DNA of 54,457 nt, from positions 1-54,457 of the forward strand of contig NZ_PKRO01000020.1 in assembly GCF_002855495.1 (NCBI RefSeq), given 5' to 3'. Positions 32,241 to 40,734 of this stretch are shown here, piece by piece. Every line of letters starts with the position of its first letter. Positions within the stretch are counted from its first letter, which is position 1. The position numbers and the translations under genes are program-made. Source of the stretch: Porphyrobacter sp. TH134 (GTDB taxonomy: Bacteria; Pseudomonadota; Alphaproteobacteria; Sphingomonadales; Sphingomonadaceae). Below the pieces are notes generated by a model. It was not told where the DNA came from, made no database searches, and saw only the letters and a list, made by a program, of their open reading frames with translations.

Positions 32241-33119
32241 TTATGCCGACTTCTTGAAGAGCAGTGTCATCCGGTCGCTTTCGCCCTTGTCCTTCAGGTC
32301 TTCACGCTTGGTCGCCAGCGTCGGCGGCATTTCCCACACGCCTTCGGGGTGGTTGGCGGTGTCCATCGGATTGGCGTTCACTTCGCTTGCAGCGACCAGC
32401 GTGAACCCATTGAGACGCATGAAGTCGATCACATCCTGCTGCTTCAGGTAGCCCTTGGTGCCATTGGCATAGGACCAGGGCGCATCGTCCTTGGCCCGGT
32501 GCTGGACGATGCCGATCATCCCGTCATCTTTCAGCAATTCGCGCATGGCCCGGATTTCGGTATCGGCGATCCCGGCGCGGGTGATGCCGTGCAGGGCGCG
32601 GATCACCAGAATACGGTCAAAAGTGCCCTTCTGGTCGGCAGGGATGGTCTCCAGCGTCATGCCGCTGAACTTTTCGGCCGGCAGCCCGGTGTAGCCTGCC
32701 ACTTCCTTGCCGAAGCCTGCCGCCATGTCACGGATGCGCTGCTGGCGGGCGGGATCGGCGGTGGCGGTCAGCGGGTTGTTGTAAAGGCCCACCAGCTGCC
32801 CCTCGCCGCCCAGATAATGGCCGAGCAGGCGCGAATACCAGCCGCCGCCGGGCGAATATTCACCAACCTTCATCTCCGGGCCGACATGGAAGAAGGCGAG
32901 CACTTCGGCCGGGTGGCGATGCACATCGCGCACCCGGTCTTCCTTGCGGGTGGGGTGATTGATCGCGCCCGACACAGCCTCGCCATGCATTTTGTTGAAA
33001 GCGGCGGTATCGAGCGCATGCGTCTCGCCGTGATCGGCGTGACTGGCGTGCTGGTGCGCCATCAGCGGGGCCGCGAGGGCAAGCGCGCTCGCGGCGGCGG
33101 CAAGGATCAGTTTTGTCAT
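32241..33119 (-). CDS. Exported SAM-dependent methyltransferase-like protein
   Basis: A 292-residue protein of the predicted-methyltransferase group COG4798. A clear signal peptide ends near residue 21 (APLMAHQ), followed by a His-rich stretch HQHASHADHGETH. The Rossmann part has a motif-I-like VGEYSPGGGWYSRLLGHYL near 85-103, then FDRILVIRALHGIT and LLKDDGMIGIVQHR. If it is really exported, it would lack SAM in the periplasm, so its activity may differ from a standard methyltransferase. The gene is divergent from msrA and upstream of aguB. Confidence 0.8.
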   Translation of the reverse strand: MTKLILAAAASALALAAPLMAHQHASHADHGETHALDTAAFNKMHGEAVSGAINHPTRKEDRVRDVHRHPAEVLAFFHVGPEMKVGEYSPGGGWYSRLLGHYLGGEGQLVGLYNNPLTATADPARQQRIRDMAAGFGKEVAGYTGLPAEKFSGMTLETIPADQKGTFDRILVIRALHGITRAGIADTEIRAMRELLKDDGMIGIVQHRAKDDAPWSYANGTKGYLKQQDVIDFMRLNGFTLVAASEVNANPMDTANHPEGVWEMPPTLATKREDLKDKGESDRMTLLFKKSA

Positions 33120-33212
33120 GGGGTCTCTCTCCAAGGCATGAAATTTCGCTCGCCAACGCATGGCAATCGCCGCGTGCTAGCCTATCTTTGCGCAATACCA
33201 ATGGAGATTTCG

Positions 33213-33767
33213 ATGAGCAACTTGGACACGGCAATCATTGCAGGCGGATGCTTCTGGTGCACCGAGGCGGTGTTCCGCGATGTGGTGGGGGTGAGCCTGG
33301 TGGAAAGCGGCTATATCGGCGGCACCAAGGCGAACCCGACTTACAAGGAAGTGTGCACCGGCACCACCGGCCATGCCGAAGCGATCCGGGTGACCTTTGA
33401 CACGGATGTGATTGGCTTGCCGCAAATCTACGACGTGTTCCTCGGCACGCATGATCCGACGCAGCTGAACCGGCAGGGCGGCGACATCGGCACGCAATAC
33501 CGCAGCGCGATCTTCCCGCTGTCGGCAGAGCAGGGTGCCGAGGCCGAAGCCGCGATTGCGCGCTGGAATGCCGATCATGGCAAGGTGGCTGTCACCACGA
33601 TCGAAGGCCTGTCAGGCGGCGCGCAGACAGCGGAATGGTATCCGGCCGAGGATTACCACCAGGAATACTGGGACGGCGAAGGCCAGCGCAATCCCTATTG
33701 CCTCGCGGTGATCCCGCCCAAGCTGATGAAGCTGCGCAAGAGCTTCCAGAAGTATGTGAAGGATTGA
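33213..33767 (+). CDS. msrA: Peptide-methionine (S)-S-oxide reductase MsrA
   Basis: Repairs methionine-S-sulfoxide in proteins and free methionine. The 184-residue enzyme has the catalytic GGCFWCTEAVFRDVVGV near residue 10, the substrate-binding GTTGHAEAIRVTFD near 50, and DIGTQYRSAIF near 90. The C terminus with AEDYHQEYWDGEGQRNPYC keeps a late cysteine that could resolve the disulfide. A GGAG ribosome-binding site supports ATG 33213 over 33201. The partner msrB lies separately at 48 kb. Confidence 0.96.
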   Translation: MSNLDTAIIAGGCFWCTEAVFRDVVGVSLVESGYIGGTKANPTYKEVCTGTTGHAEAIRVTFDTDVIGLPQIYDVFLGTHDPTQLNRQGGDIGTQYRSAIFPLSAEQGAEAEAAIARWNADHGKVAVTTIEGLSGGAQTAEWYPAEDYHQEYWDGEGQRNPYCLAVIPPKLMKLRKSFQKYVKD

Positions 33768-33775
33768 GCTTGAAA

Positions 33776-34255
33776 ATGCGGCTTGCCTGCGCGTTGCTGG
33801 CTATCGGCTTGCCTGTCGCAGCCGCAGCCGCCCCCCCGCCGCCACCGCCGCCCGGTGTCGTGTCTGCCGAACAGGCGTTTTTCGACGCTTTGCCGCAGTT
33901 TATGCCGGCTGAGCATTCCGATGCGCTCAAGGCAATGATTGCCGAAGATCTGGTCGTCACCAACGACGGCGAGCCGATGTTCGACAATCGTGCGTCTTGG
34001 CTGGCGTGGCGTGAAGGCCTGGCTGGCGGGCGGGTGGAACGCTTCCAGATGCTGCGCGAGAAGTTCTGGCGCGATCGGCAGGGCCGCATTGTGGTCGAAG
34101 AGTTCTGGACCCCGATCGCCAAGGATGTCTTTTGGCATCCCGATCGCCCCCGCAGGCTGGTGGCCTATACCTTGAAGAATGGCGTGCTGACCCAGGTCGA
34201 CTATCTCATCGCGCTCGACAGCATATCCTATCTTGATCCCAAGCCGACGGGTTAG
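33776..34255 (+). CDS. Secreted SnoaL/NTF2-like hypothetical protein
   Basis: 159 residues with an N-terminal signal peptide (about 1-19) and a run of seven prolines after it. The mature part, FFDALPQFMPAEHSDALKAM to the C-terminal KNGVLTQVDYLIALD, has the size and alternation of an NTF2-like cone fold, but I see no catalytic signature. It starts eight bases after msrA, so co-transcription is likely. Its stop codon interlocks with the convergent rsmB-like stop (TTAG). Confidence 0.6.
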   Translation: MRLACALLAIGLPVAAAAAPPPPPPPGVVSAEQAFFDALPQFMPAEHSDALKAMIAEDLVVTNDGEPMFDNRASWLAWREGLAGGRVERFQMLREKFWRDRQGRIVVEEFWTPIAKDVFWHPDRPRRLVAYTLKNGVLTQVDYLIALDSISYLDPKPTG

Positions 34256-35505
34256 GGTTTCACCCACCGCCCTGCGAAAAACCCGTCCAGCCCGCCGTGT
34301 TCGGCGAGCATTCCCGGATGGGTGCGCAGCCAGCCTTCGGGTGTGGGGGTTAGCCCTGCCGGCAATTCTGCGGCTGTGATCGGCACGGGCGTAAGGCCGC
34401 AATTCGCATCGATCCACGCCGCCTGCCCTTCGCCCTCCTCGGCCTCCAATGAGCATACCGCGTAGACCAGCACGCCGCCGGGGTTGAGCCACTCCGCCGC
34501 CTTGGCGGCCAGCGCGCGCTGCTGTTCGACCATCTCGGGGATCTGCCGCGCGCCGATGCGGTGGAGCACGTCGGGGTGGCGGCGGCAGGTGCCCGTCGCG
34601 GTGCAGGGGGCGTCGATCAGGATCGCATCAAAGCGGTGCTTGGGCTCCCACGTGAGCGCATCGGCCCGCACCGGCGAGGCTTTCAGGCCCGTGCGTTTCA
34701 GGTTGTCTTTCAGCAGTTCCAGCCGCCGTTTGGAGCTGTCGAGCGCGGTCACGTTCCAGCCGTTTGCGACCAGCTGCATCGTCTTGCCGCCCGGCGCTGC
34801 GCACAGATCGAGCGCGTGTTGGCCCGCCCCCTCGCCCAGCAGACGGGCCGGGATCGAGGCCGCAAGATCCTGCACCCACCAGTCACCGGCCTTGTAATCG
34901 GCAAGGCTCTCCACCGCCGCGCCGCGCGGCAGGCGGACATGGCCCGGCGCCAGCGTCACCCCGCCCATCGCCACGGCGCGGGTCTCGGTCTCGGCGGCGT
35001 CTTTCAGCGCCAGATCGAGTTCGGGCGGGAAGGCGAGGCCCGGCGCGATCGCCGCGGCTTTCTCAGCGCCCCAGCGGGCCACCACGGCATCCGGCAGCGT
35101 CGGCACTTCGGGCAGCACGCTGCGGCCCGGCTTGACCAGCGCGGAGAACACCCCGTGCGCCAACCGGCGCGGGCCGCCGGCGAGCAGCGGCAGCCCGGTC
35201 GCGATCACCGCGTGGGCCGGGGTGTCGAGCCGGAGCGCCTGGGCCAGCATGATCCGCAGCACCATCCGCGCCTTGGCATCATCGGGCAGGTTCTGCTTGG
35301 TCGCGCTGTCGATCAGCGCATCGAGATCGGTCAGCCAGCGCAGGGTCTCGCCCGCAATCGCCTTGGCAAGCGCGCGGTCGGGTGCCTTGCGGATATCGCC
35401 CAATGCGCCGCCTTCGGCCTGTTCGAGCGTCTCGCCCCGCCGGAACACGGCATCAAGCAGGCGAAGCGCAGCGCGGCGCACGGGGAGACCGGGGGTACTG
35501 ACCAT
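34252..35505 (-). CDS. RsmB/NOP-family RNA cytosine-5 methyltransferase
   Basis: A 417-residue SAM-dependent enzyme that likely methylates a cytosine in rRNA. The N-terminal NusB-like domain (about 5-130) is followed by the methyltransferase domain: LDLCAAPGGKTMQLVANGW near 235, the first catalytic Cys in LIDAPCTATGTCRRHPDVL near 300 and the second in VYAVCSLEAEEGEGQ near 350. ATG 35505 is preferred; 10 more residues would come from 35535. RsmB itself modifies C967 of 16S rRNA in E. coli; the exact site here is inferred from similarity. It is divergent from sdhAF4. Confidence 0.9.
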   Translation of the reverse strand: MVSTPGLPVRRAALRLLDAVFRRGETLEQAEGGALGDIRKAPDRALAKAIAGETLRWLTDLDALIDSATKQNLPDDAKARMVLRIMLAQALRLDTPAHAVIATGLPLLAGGPRRLAHGVFSALVKPGRSVLPEVPTLPDAVVARWGAEKAAAIAPGLAFPPELDLALKDAAETETRAVAMGGVTLAPGHVRLPRGAAVESLADYKAGDWWVQDLAASIPARLLGEGAGQHALDLCAAPGGKTMQLVANGWNVTALDSSKRRLELLKDNLKRTGLKASPVRADALTWEPKHRFDAILIDAPCTATGTCRRHPDVLHRIGARQIPEMVEQQRALAAKAAEWLNPGGVLVYAVCSLEAEEGEGQAAWIDANCGLTPVPITAAELPAGLTPTPEGWLRTHPGMLAEHGGLDGFFAGRWVKP

Positions 35506-35560
35506 CCGGCGGCCCCTAACCGTTCTTGAAACCAAGTGCCAGCATGCGCATTTGGATCAT

Positions 35561-35722
35561 ATGACCAAAGAGAAGTCGCAAGCCGCGCAAGCGTTCAAAA
35601 AGCCCGCCCACTGGACCAACGATCCGGTGCCCGCGCCCAAGGCGGTGACAAACGACGAAAAGCTCTCCCCCACCCGTTACGGTGACTGGGAGCGGGGCGA
35701 CGGGATCGCGGTGGATTTTTAA
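35561..35722 (+). CDS. DUF1674 / succinate dehydrogenase assembly factor 4
   Basis: A 53-residue soluble protein of the SdhAF4 family, which chaperones flavinylated SdhA during complex II assembly. The diagnostic C-terminal signature is LSPTRYGDWERGDGIAVDF, after a Pro/Lys-rich N terminus (FKKPAHWTNDPVPAP). The short length is normal. No sdh genes are in the window. A REP-like repeat follows 42 bases downstream. Confidence 0.88.
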   Translation: MTKEKSQAAQAFKKPAHWTNDPVPAPKAVTNDEKLSPTRYGDWERGDGIAVDF

Positions 35723-35764
35723 GGAGCGGCGGGGTGAGCAATTCACCAGTCGGCGAAATAGCCG

Positions 35765-35848
35765 CCGCAAGGCCGACCGGCCGCCCGCAGCGGCGCGGCC
35801 TTCAGGCCGTGTGAGCGAGGATTTCGCAGCGCGGAGGCGCTGCGGAAA
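35765..35848. repeat. REP-like repeat, copy B
   Basis: An 84-base element with hairpins GGCC-GACC-GGCC (35771-35782), CGGCCTT-CAGGCCG (35796-35809) and CGCAGCGC-GGAG-GCGCTGCG (35825-35844). It matches copy A at 30656-30737, with paired changes in the stems. It reaches the stop codon of the cytochrome P450 gene, so its last hairpin may end that transcript. Confidence 0.75.
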
Positions 35849-35849
35849 A

Positions 35850-37265
35850 TCAAAGCGGCGTAAACGTCACCTTCAGCCCATCCTTGGGCTGCGGGATCGG
35901 CCAATCCTGCCATTCGGGGTTGTAACCCGGCGCAGCCTCGATCCGGTAGCGTTGCAGCAATTGCGCCAGCAGGATCTTGACCTGCATGTAAGCGAAATGC
36001 AGCCCTAGGCACATATGCGCGCCGCCGCCGAACGGCACCCAGGCGTATTTGTGGCGCGCCTTCACCTGTTCGGGCGAGAAACGCAGCGGATCGAAGGCGA
36101 AGGGATTGTCCCAATATTCCTCCGAATGGTGGGTCCAGTAGATATTGATCCCGACCATCGCGCCTGCCGGGATGCGATACCCGCCATATTCGAAGGCGCG
36201 CAGCGCGCGGCGCGGCATTGAGGGCACCGGCGGGATCATCCGCAGCGATTCCTTGAACGCCATTTCGGTGAGCTCAAGCTTGGCCAGATCGTTGTAATCA
36301 AGCGGGCGCGGCTCACCCGAACCGTCCGGCCCGCCGGTGACCGCCATGATCTCGGCCCGCAGCTTTTCCTGCCATTCGGGATTGGTGGCCAGATGATAGA
36401 TCAGCGAGGTGGCTGACGAGGTGATGGTGTCGTGCGCGGCCATCATCAGGAAGTTCATGTGGTCGACCACCTCGTCGACCGGCAGCAGGCTGCCATCTTC
36501 GCGCGTCGCGGTGGCGAACTGGCTGAACATGTCCTGCCCCCCGCCTTCCGCGCGGCGGCGCAATGTTTCCCTGGTGAAATAGTCGACCAGAAACGCGCGG
36601 CCATCCACGCCCTTTTTCATCTTGGTAAAGGGCAGTGGCTTGCGGATCGGCGCGACCGAGGCCTGGACCATGTCAACGAAAGCTTCGTTGATTGTGTCGG
36701 CTTCCGGCCCCCACGGCAGGCCGATGAAACTGTCCGCGGCCAGATCGAGGGTGAGCTTCTTGATCGCCGGATAGAACGCGCGCGGCCCGGCCCAGCTTGC
36801 CACTTCGCGGGCGATGCCGCGGTTCAGCGCGGCCGAATAATGCCGCATCGGTTCCGGCTTGAAGGCGATCGAAAGCGCGCGGCGGTCGATCCGGTGATGG
36901 TCGAAATCCAGCAGCATCAGCCCGCGCGGGAACAGCTGGTCGAGCACCGGGCCCCAGCCCTGTTCGCTGGAGAAGATCTTGTCCTTGTTGAACAACAGCA
37001 GCTCATTTGCCTCGGCCCCGATCAGGGCGATCTGCCAGCCGCCAAAGGCGCGGTTCTTGTAGACCTTGCCGTGGGTCTTGATCATGCGCGCCGCAAAGGC
37101 GTGCGGGTTGGCCAGCATGGTGAAGGTGTTGCCAACGACGGGCCAGCCCGCATCGCCGGGGATATGGGCCAAGTCGGCGTCAGTCAGCCGCCCCTCGCCC
37201 CAGTGGCGGGGTGCCTCGGCAGAGGCGCGCTCGGACAAACGCGTGGCTTCGGCAGTGGTCGCCAT
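35850..37265 (-). CDS. Cytochrome P450
   Basis: A 471-residue soluble P450 monooxygenase. The I-helix oxygen-binding segment is MMAAHDTITSSATSLIYHLA near 285, the K-helix ExxR is FKESLRMIPPVPSMPRR near 345, and the heme thiolate loop is VPFGGGAHMCLGLHFAYMQ near 420 with Cys in HMCLG. The N terminus lacks a membrane anchor. The substrate is unknown. The start is taken at ATG 37265 because the longer frame would need a TTG. It lies directly downstream of hemH on the same strand, which could couple heme supply to the enzyme; no ferredoxin or reductase partner is visible. Confidence 0.93.
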   Translation of the reverse strand: MATTAEATRLSERASAEAPRHWGEGRLTDADLAHIPGDAGWPVVGNTFTMLANPHAFAARMIKTHGKVYKNRAFGGWQIALIGAEANELLLFNKDKIFSSEQGWGPVLDQLFPRGLMLLDFDHHRIDRRALSIAFKPEPMRHYSAALNRGIAREVASWAGPRAFYPAIKKLTLDLAADSFIGLPWGPEADTINEAFVDMVQASVAPIRKPLPFTKMKKGVDGRAFLVDYFTRETLRRRAEGGGQDMFSQFATATREDGSLLPVDEVVDHMNFLMMAAHDTITSSATSLIYHLATNPEWQEKLRAEIMAVTGGPDGSGEPRPLDYNDLAKLELTEMAFKESLRMIPPVPSMPRRALRAFEYGGYRIPAGAMVGINIYWTHHSEEYWDNPFAFDPLRFSPEQVKARHKYAWVPFGGGAHMCLGLHFAYMQVKILLAQLLQRYRIEAAPGYNPEWQDWPIPQPKDGLKVTFTPL

Positions 37266-37331
37266 AATGCTGTGATGCTCCGTCAATCAGGTTCGGATTC
37301 GCAACTTACATTAGTGGCAGTTTCCGAAGCG

Positions 37332-38366
37332 TCAAACCCAACCCGACAATTCGCGTTGCAGCATTGCTTCGATCATGGCCAGACCATGATCCGAGGTGTT
37401 GAGGCAATCGAGCACGGCATAATCCTCGCCCCCATGCTCGATGAACTCGTCGCGGCCTTCCAGCGCCAGTTCTTCCAGCGTCTCGACGCAATCCGCTGCA
37501 AAGCCCGGCGCGGCGACCACCAGCCGTTTGGTGCCCTTGTCGCCTTCGGCCATCAGCGTCGCATCGGTCGAGGGTTCCAGCCACGCCGCCGGGCCGAAGC
37601 GCGACTGGAACGTGGTTTCAAACCGCACGCCTGCAAATTCGGGCCGGGGGGCCAGCGCTTCGCGCAGCAGCCGCGCGCTCTTGCAACAATGGCAGTGATA
37701 GGGATCGCCCTTTTCCAGCGTCTGCTGCGGCATCCCGTGGAAACTGAGCAGCATCACTTCGGGCTTGAAGGTCAGGGCGCGCACCTGCCGGGTCAGATCA
37801 TCGGCCAGCGCGGCGATAAAGCCCGGCTCGTCATGATAGGGCGGCACGAAGCGCAAGGCCGGCTGCCAGCGCATCTTCTTGAGCACGCGGGCGACCTCAT
37901 CGAACACGGTCGCGGTCGTCGCGGCGCAATATTGCGGATACATCGGCGCGATTAGGATGCGGTCGCAGCCGTCGGCCATCAGCGCGGTCATCCGGCTTTC
38001 GATCGAAGGGTTGCCGTACCGCATCGCCCAGTCGACCTGCACCTTGTCGCCAAACCTGCCGACCATCGCTTCGGCCTGGCGCGAGGTGATGTCAGCCAGC
38101 GGCGATCCGCGTTCGGTCCAGATCTTGGCATAGGCCTTGGCGCTTTTCTGGGGCCGGGTGTTGAGGATGATCCCGCGAAGGATCAGCTGCCAGGCAATCG
38201 GCGGAATCTCCACCACCCGCGTGTCGGACAGGAATTGCTTGAGGTAGCGCTTCACCGATTCCGTGTCGGGCCCGTCGGGCGTGCCGAGGTTAACCAGCAG
38301 CACGCCGATCTTGCCGCTTGATACAGGAGGATGATCGCCCGGAAGGCGCTGGGTCTGCCAGGTCAT
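37332..38366 (-). CDS. hemH: Ferrochelatase
   Basis: Inserts Fe2+ into protoporphyrin IX (or coproporphyrin in some lineages) at the end of heme synthesis. The 344-residue protein has GVLLVNLGTPDGPDTESVKR near the start, RVVEIPPIAWQLILRGIILN, PMYPQYCAATTATVFDEVAR near 145 and the histidine motif LLSFHGMPQQTLEKGDPYHC near 205. Several Cys residues near 210 (YHCHCCKSA) resemble the [2Fe-2S]-binding or Cys-rich loop of alphaproteobacterial enzymes. An 18-bp perfect palindrome lies 35 bases upstream. Confidence 0.95.
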   Translation of the reverse strand: MTWQTQRLPGDHPPVSSGKIGVLLVNLGTPDGPDTESVKRYLKQFLSDTRVVEIPPIAWQLILRGIILNTRPQKSAKAYAKIWTERGSPLADITSRQAEAMVGRFGDKVQVDWAMRYGNPSIESRMTALMADGCDRILIAPMYPQYCAATTATVFDEVARVLKKMRWQPALRFVPPYHDEPGFIAALADDLTRQVRALTFKPEVMLLSFHGMPQQTLEKGDPYHCHCCKSARLLREALAPRPEFAGVRFETTFQSRFGPAAWLEPSTDATLMAEGDKGTKRLVVAAPGFAADCVETLEELALEGRDEFIEHGGEDYAVLDCLNTSDHGLAMIEAMLQRELSGWV

Positions 38367-38400
38367 AGCCCGCCTAACGCCTCGCAGCGATTTCGTTTCC

Positions 38401-38418
38401 GGGCAAAGTGCTTTGCCC
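38401..38418. promoter_or_regulatory. 18-bp perfect palindrome upstream of hemH
   Basis: GGGCAAAG-TG-CTTTGCCC reads the same on both strands except for the two central bases. It sits 35 bases before the hemH start and 27 bases past the stop of the IorB-like gene. No U-run follows, so an operator is as plausible as a terminator. It matches no iron regulator box known to me. Confidence 0.4.
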
Positions 38419-38445
38419 AGACGCAGTGTTGCAAAAATGTGCGGG

Positions 38446-40731
38446 TCATATGCCGTCCGAAAGTAGGGGCAGGCGTCTCAGGCGCAACCCCGTAGCCGAA
38501 AACAGCGCATTGGCAATGGCAGGCGGCGCGACCACCGCGCCCAGCTCTCCGGGATCGGCAGGCGGGGCTTCGCTGGCGATGAACTCGATCCGCATTTCGG
38601 GGCAATCGGTCAGCGTCGGCAGGCCCAGAGCGCTGTCATCGGCTGCGTCGGGAAAACCGCCGCGCAAGCGGATGGGATTGCCCAGCGCAATGCCGATGCC
38701 GAACACCAGGCCGCCTTCGATCTGCTGCTTGGCGATGTCGTGATTGACGATCCGGCCAATATCCACCGCCGCCGAAAGCCGGATCACGCGCACACCGCCT
38801 TCGCCCTGCCGCGCGGTCGCCACGCAGGCAATGCGCGCGGCCTCTGGCCCGTCGCCGATCCGCGCGCAGGCAAGGCCCTGCCCGCTCTGATCCGCGCCGC
38901 CATCCCATCCCGCCAATTGCGCGGCCCGCTGGAGGCAGGCGGCCAGCCGCACATCGCTGCCCAGCATCGACATCCGGAACGACAGCGGTTCGCGCCCGGA
39001 TTGGGCCGCGATTTCATCGATAAAGCTTTCGATGCCAAAGGTGGTCGGCCCATAGGCATTGCCGCGGACCCGGCCGACCGGCAGGCCAATTTCGACCGGC
39101 ACGTGTTCCACCAGCAGCGCGGGCAGCTGATAGGGCGGGACCGCGCCTTCGCAGGCGAGCGGATCGGCCTCACCCGTGGTCTCGCGGATCGCGGCCATGC
39201 TGGTAAGATTGCCGAACAATCGCTTGCCGAATTCGCGCGCGGCAGGCGGCGTCGCGATACGGATGCGCATGGCATCAATCGCCCCGCCTTCGCCCTTGGC
39301 CCCGCCTTTGGCCAGCTGCGCGCCGAGCAGCAACCACGCCGGCGCGCGCGGGCGGGCCCGGATGAGTTCGTCGCGGCGCGGCCAGACCAGCTGCACCGGG
39401 CGGCCAAGTTCGCGCGCGATCAGGGCGATTTCGATGGCGTGGTCATGTTCAAGCCGCGCATCGAAGCTGCCACCTGCGGGCATGGGATACAGCGCGACAT
39501 CCTCGGGCGAAATGCCGATCGCCCGGGCCGCGGCAATGCGCGCCTGTTCCGGCTCCTGGCTGGCGATCCACAGATCCAGCCGGCCATCGGCGAACCGCGC
39601 CGTTGCGGTGGCTGTTTCGACCGGCGCAGCATAGGCCGGCTCCACCTCGTAACGCCGCCCGATATCAACCCGTTGCAGCGCATCGCCGCCAAACCCGGTT
39701 TCGGCAATCACATGCGCATCGCCGCCCGTCAGCAGGCTGTCGAGCCGCGCATCGATATCGGCGCTGTTGACCGGGGTGGCGGTCCTGAAGCGCGGCTTCA
39801 TCGCGGCCAGCGCGCTGTCGGCGCTCCACCATGTCTCAGCCGCCACAGCCAGCCAGCGCCTGCTTTCGACGATCCCTGCCAGCCCCTTGATCCCGACGGC
39901 AGCCTTGGCATCGAACCCGGCAAGCTCCGATCCGTCGGACGGCCCGTGACGGATCGAGGCGAAGACCATGCCCGGCAACCGGACATCGCCGGCGAAACGA
40001 TAGGAACCATCAACTTTCGATGGCAGATCGATCCGCGGACAGGCCGGCGCGCCATCAACATCGGCGGGCAGCGGCTTTTCGCGCGGCGGCTCAGGCCGCA
40101 AGGGAGGCGGGTCGGGCGGCGTATATTCCGCCGCCGCCTCGGCCAGTTCGCCAAAGGTGGCGCGCTGGGTGCCGTGGGTCACAAAACCGCCTTCGACCTC
40201 GCACTCTTCCCACGCCACGCCCCAGCGCGAGGCGGCTTCCTGGGCCAGCATCGCGCGGGCGGCCGCAGCGGCTTCGCGGCAGGGTTGTTCATAGGCGGCA
40301 AGGGATGTGCCCGCCGCTGTCGCATTGAAGCGGTGCGACCCGGCAAAGCGTGCGGCAATCACAGCATCGCTGGCAGCAGAAAGGCCCGCGCCAAACGGAT
40401 CCCACAGCGCCATCCACTGGGCCGCCAGCGGGATATTGGCATAGGCGCCCGAAACCGGCGCAGGCTCGACCGCGATCTGCCGCCAATCCGCCCCCAATTC
40501 ATACGCAACAATCTGGGGGAGCAGCGTGGAGATCCCCTGCCCCATTTCAAGCTGGGGAACCGCCACAGTCACCACGCCGTCCTGCGCGATTTTCAGCCAG
40601 GCGCCAAACACGTGCTCACCGGTTGCGGCGACCAGCGGGCTGGCATAGGCGCGCGGCATCAGCCACCAGGCCAGAACCAGGCCGCCGCCCGCCGCTGCCC
40701 CTGCCAGCAATCCGCGCCGCGAGACCGGCAT
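38446..40731 (-). CDS. IorB-like molybdopterin-binding aldehyde/isoquinoline oxidoreductase
   Basis: The large, molybdenum-cofactor-binding subunit of a xanthine-dehydrogenase-type hydroxylase, 761 residues. A twin-arginine signal, SRRGLLAGAAAGGGLVLAWW, starts at residue 4 and suggests export in folded form. Marks of the family are QLEMGQGISTLLPQIVAYEL near 60, PMPAGGSFDARLEHDHAIEI near 418 and the C-terminal DPGELGAVVAPPAIANALF, which retains a Gly-Glu pair at the expected catalytic position. The usual [2Fe-2S] small subunit (iorA) is not adjacent. It follows an mrp gene by three bases. Confidence 0.88.
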   Translation of the reverse strand: MPVSRRGLLAGAAAGGGLVLAWWLMPRAYASPLVAATGEHVFGAWLKIAQDGVVTVAVPQLEMGQGISTLLPQIVAYELGADWRQIAVEPAPVSGAYANIPLAAQWMALWDPFGAGLSAASDAVIAARFAGSHRFNATAAGTSLAAYEQPCREAAAAARAMLAQEAASRWGVAWEECEVEGGFVTHGTQRATFGELAEAAAEYTPPDPPPLRPEPPREKPLPADVDGAPACPRIDLPSKVDGSYRFAGDVRLPGMVFASIRHGPSDGSELAGFDAKAAVGIKGLAGIVESRRWLAVAAETWWSADSALAAMKPRFRTATPVNSADIDARLDSLLTGGDAHVIAETGFGGDALQRVDIGRRYEVEPAYAAPVETATATARFADGRLDLWIASQEPEQARIAAARAIGISPEDVALYPMPAGGSFDARLEHDHAIEIALIARELGRPVQLVWPRRDELIRARPRAPAWLLLGAQLAKGGAKGEGGAIDAMRIRIATPPAAREFGKRLFGNLTSMAAIRETTGEADPLACEGAVPPYQLPALLVEHVPVEIGLPVGRVRGNAYGPTTFGIESFIDEIAAQSGREPLSFRMSMLGSDVRLAACLQRAAQLAGWDGGADQSGQGLACARIGDGPEAARIACVATARQGEGGVRVIRLSAAVDIGRIVNHDIAKQQIEGGLVFGIGIALGNPIRLRGGFPDAADDSALGLPTLTDCPEMRIEFIASEAPPADPGELGAVVAPPAIANALFSATGLRLRRLPLLSDGI

Positions 40732-40734
40732 CGC

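Noticed and set aside
37266..37286. TTG at 37286 as the start of the P450
   Set aside because: ATG 37265 lies seven codons downstream and is a stronger initiation codon.
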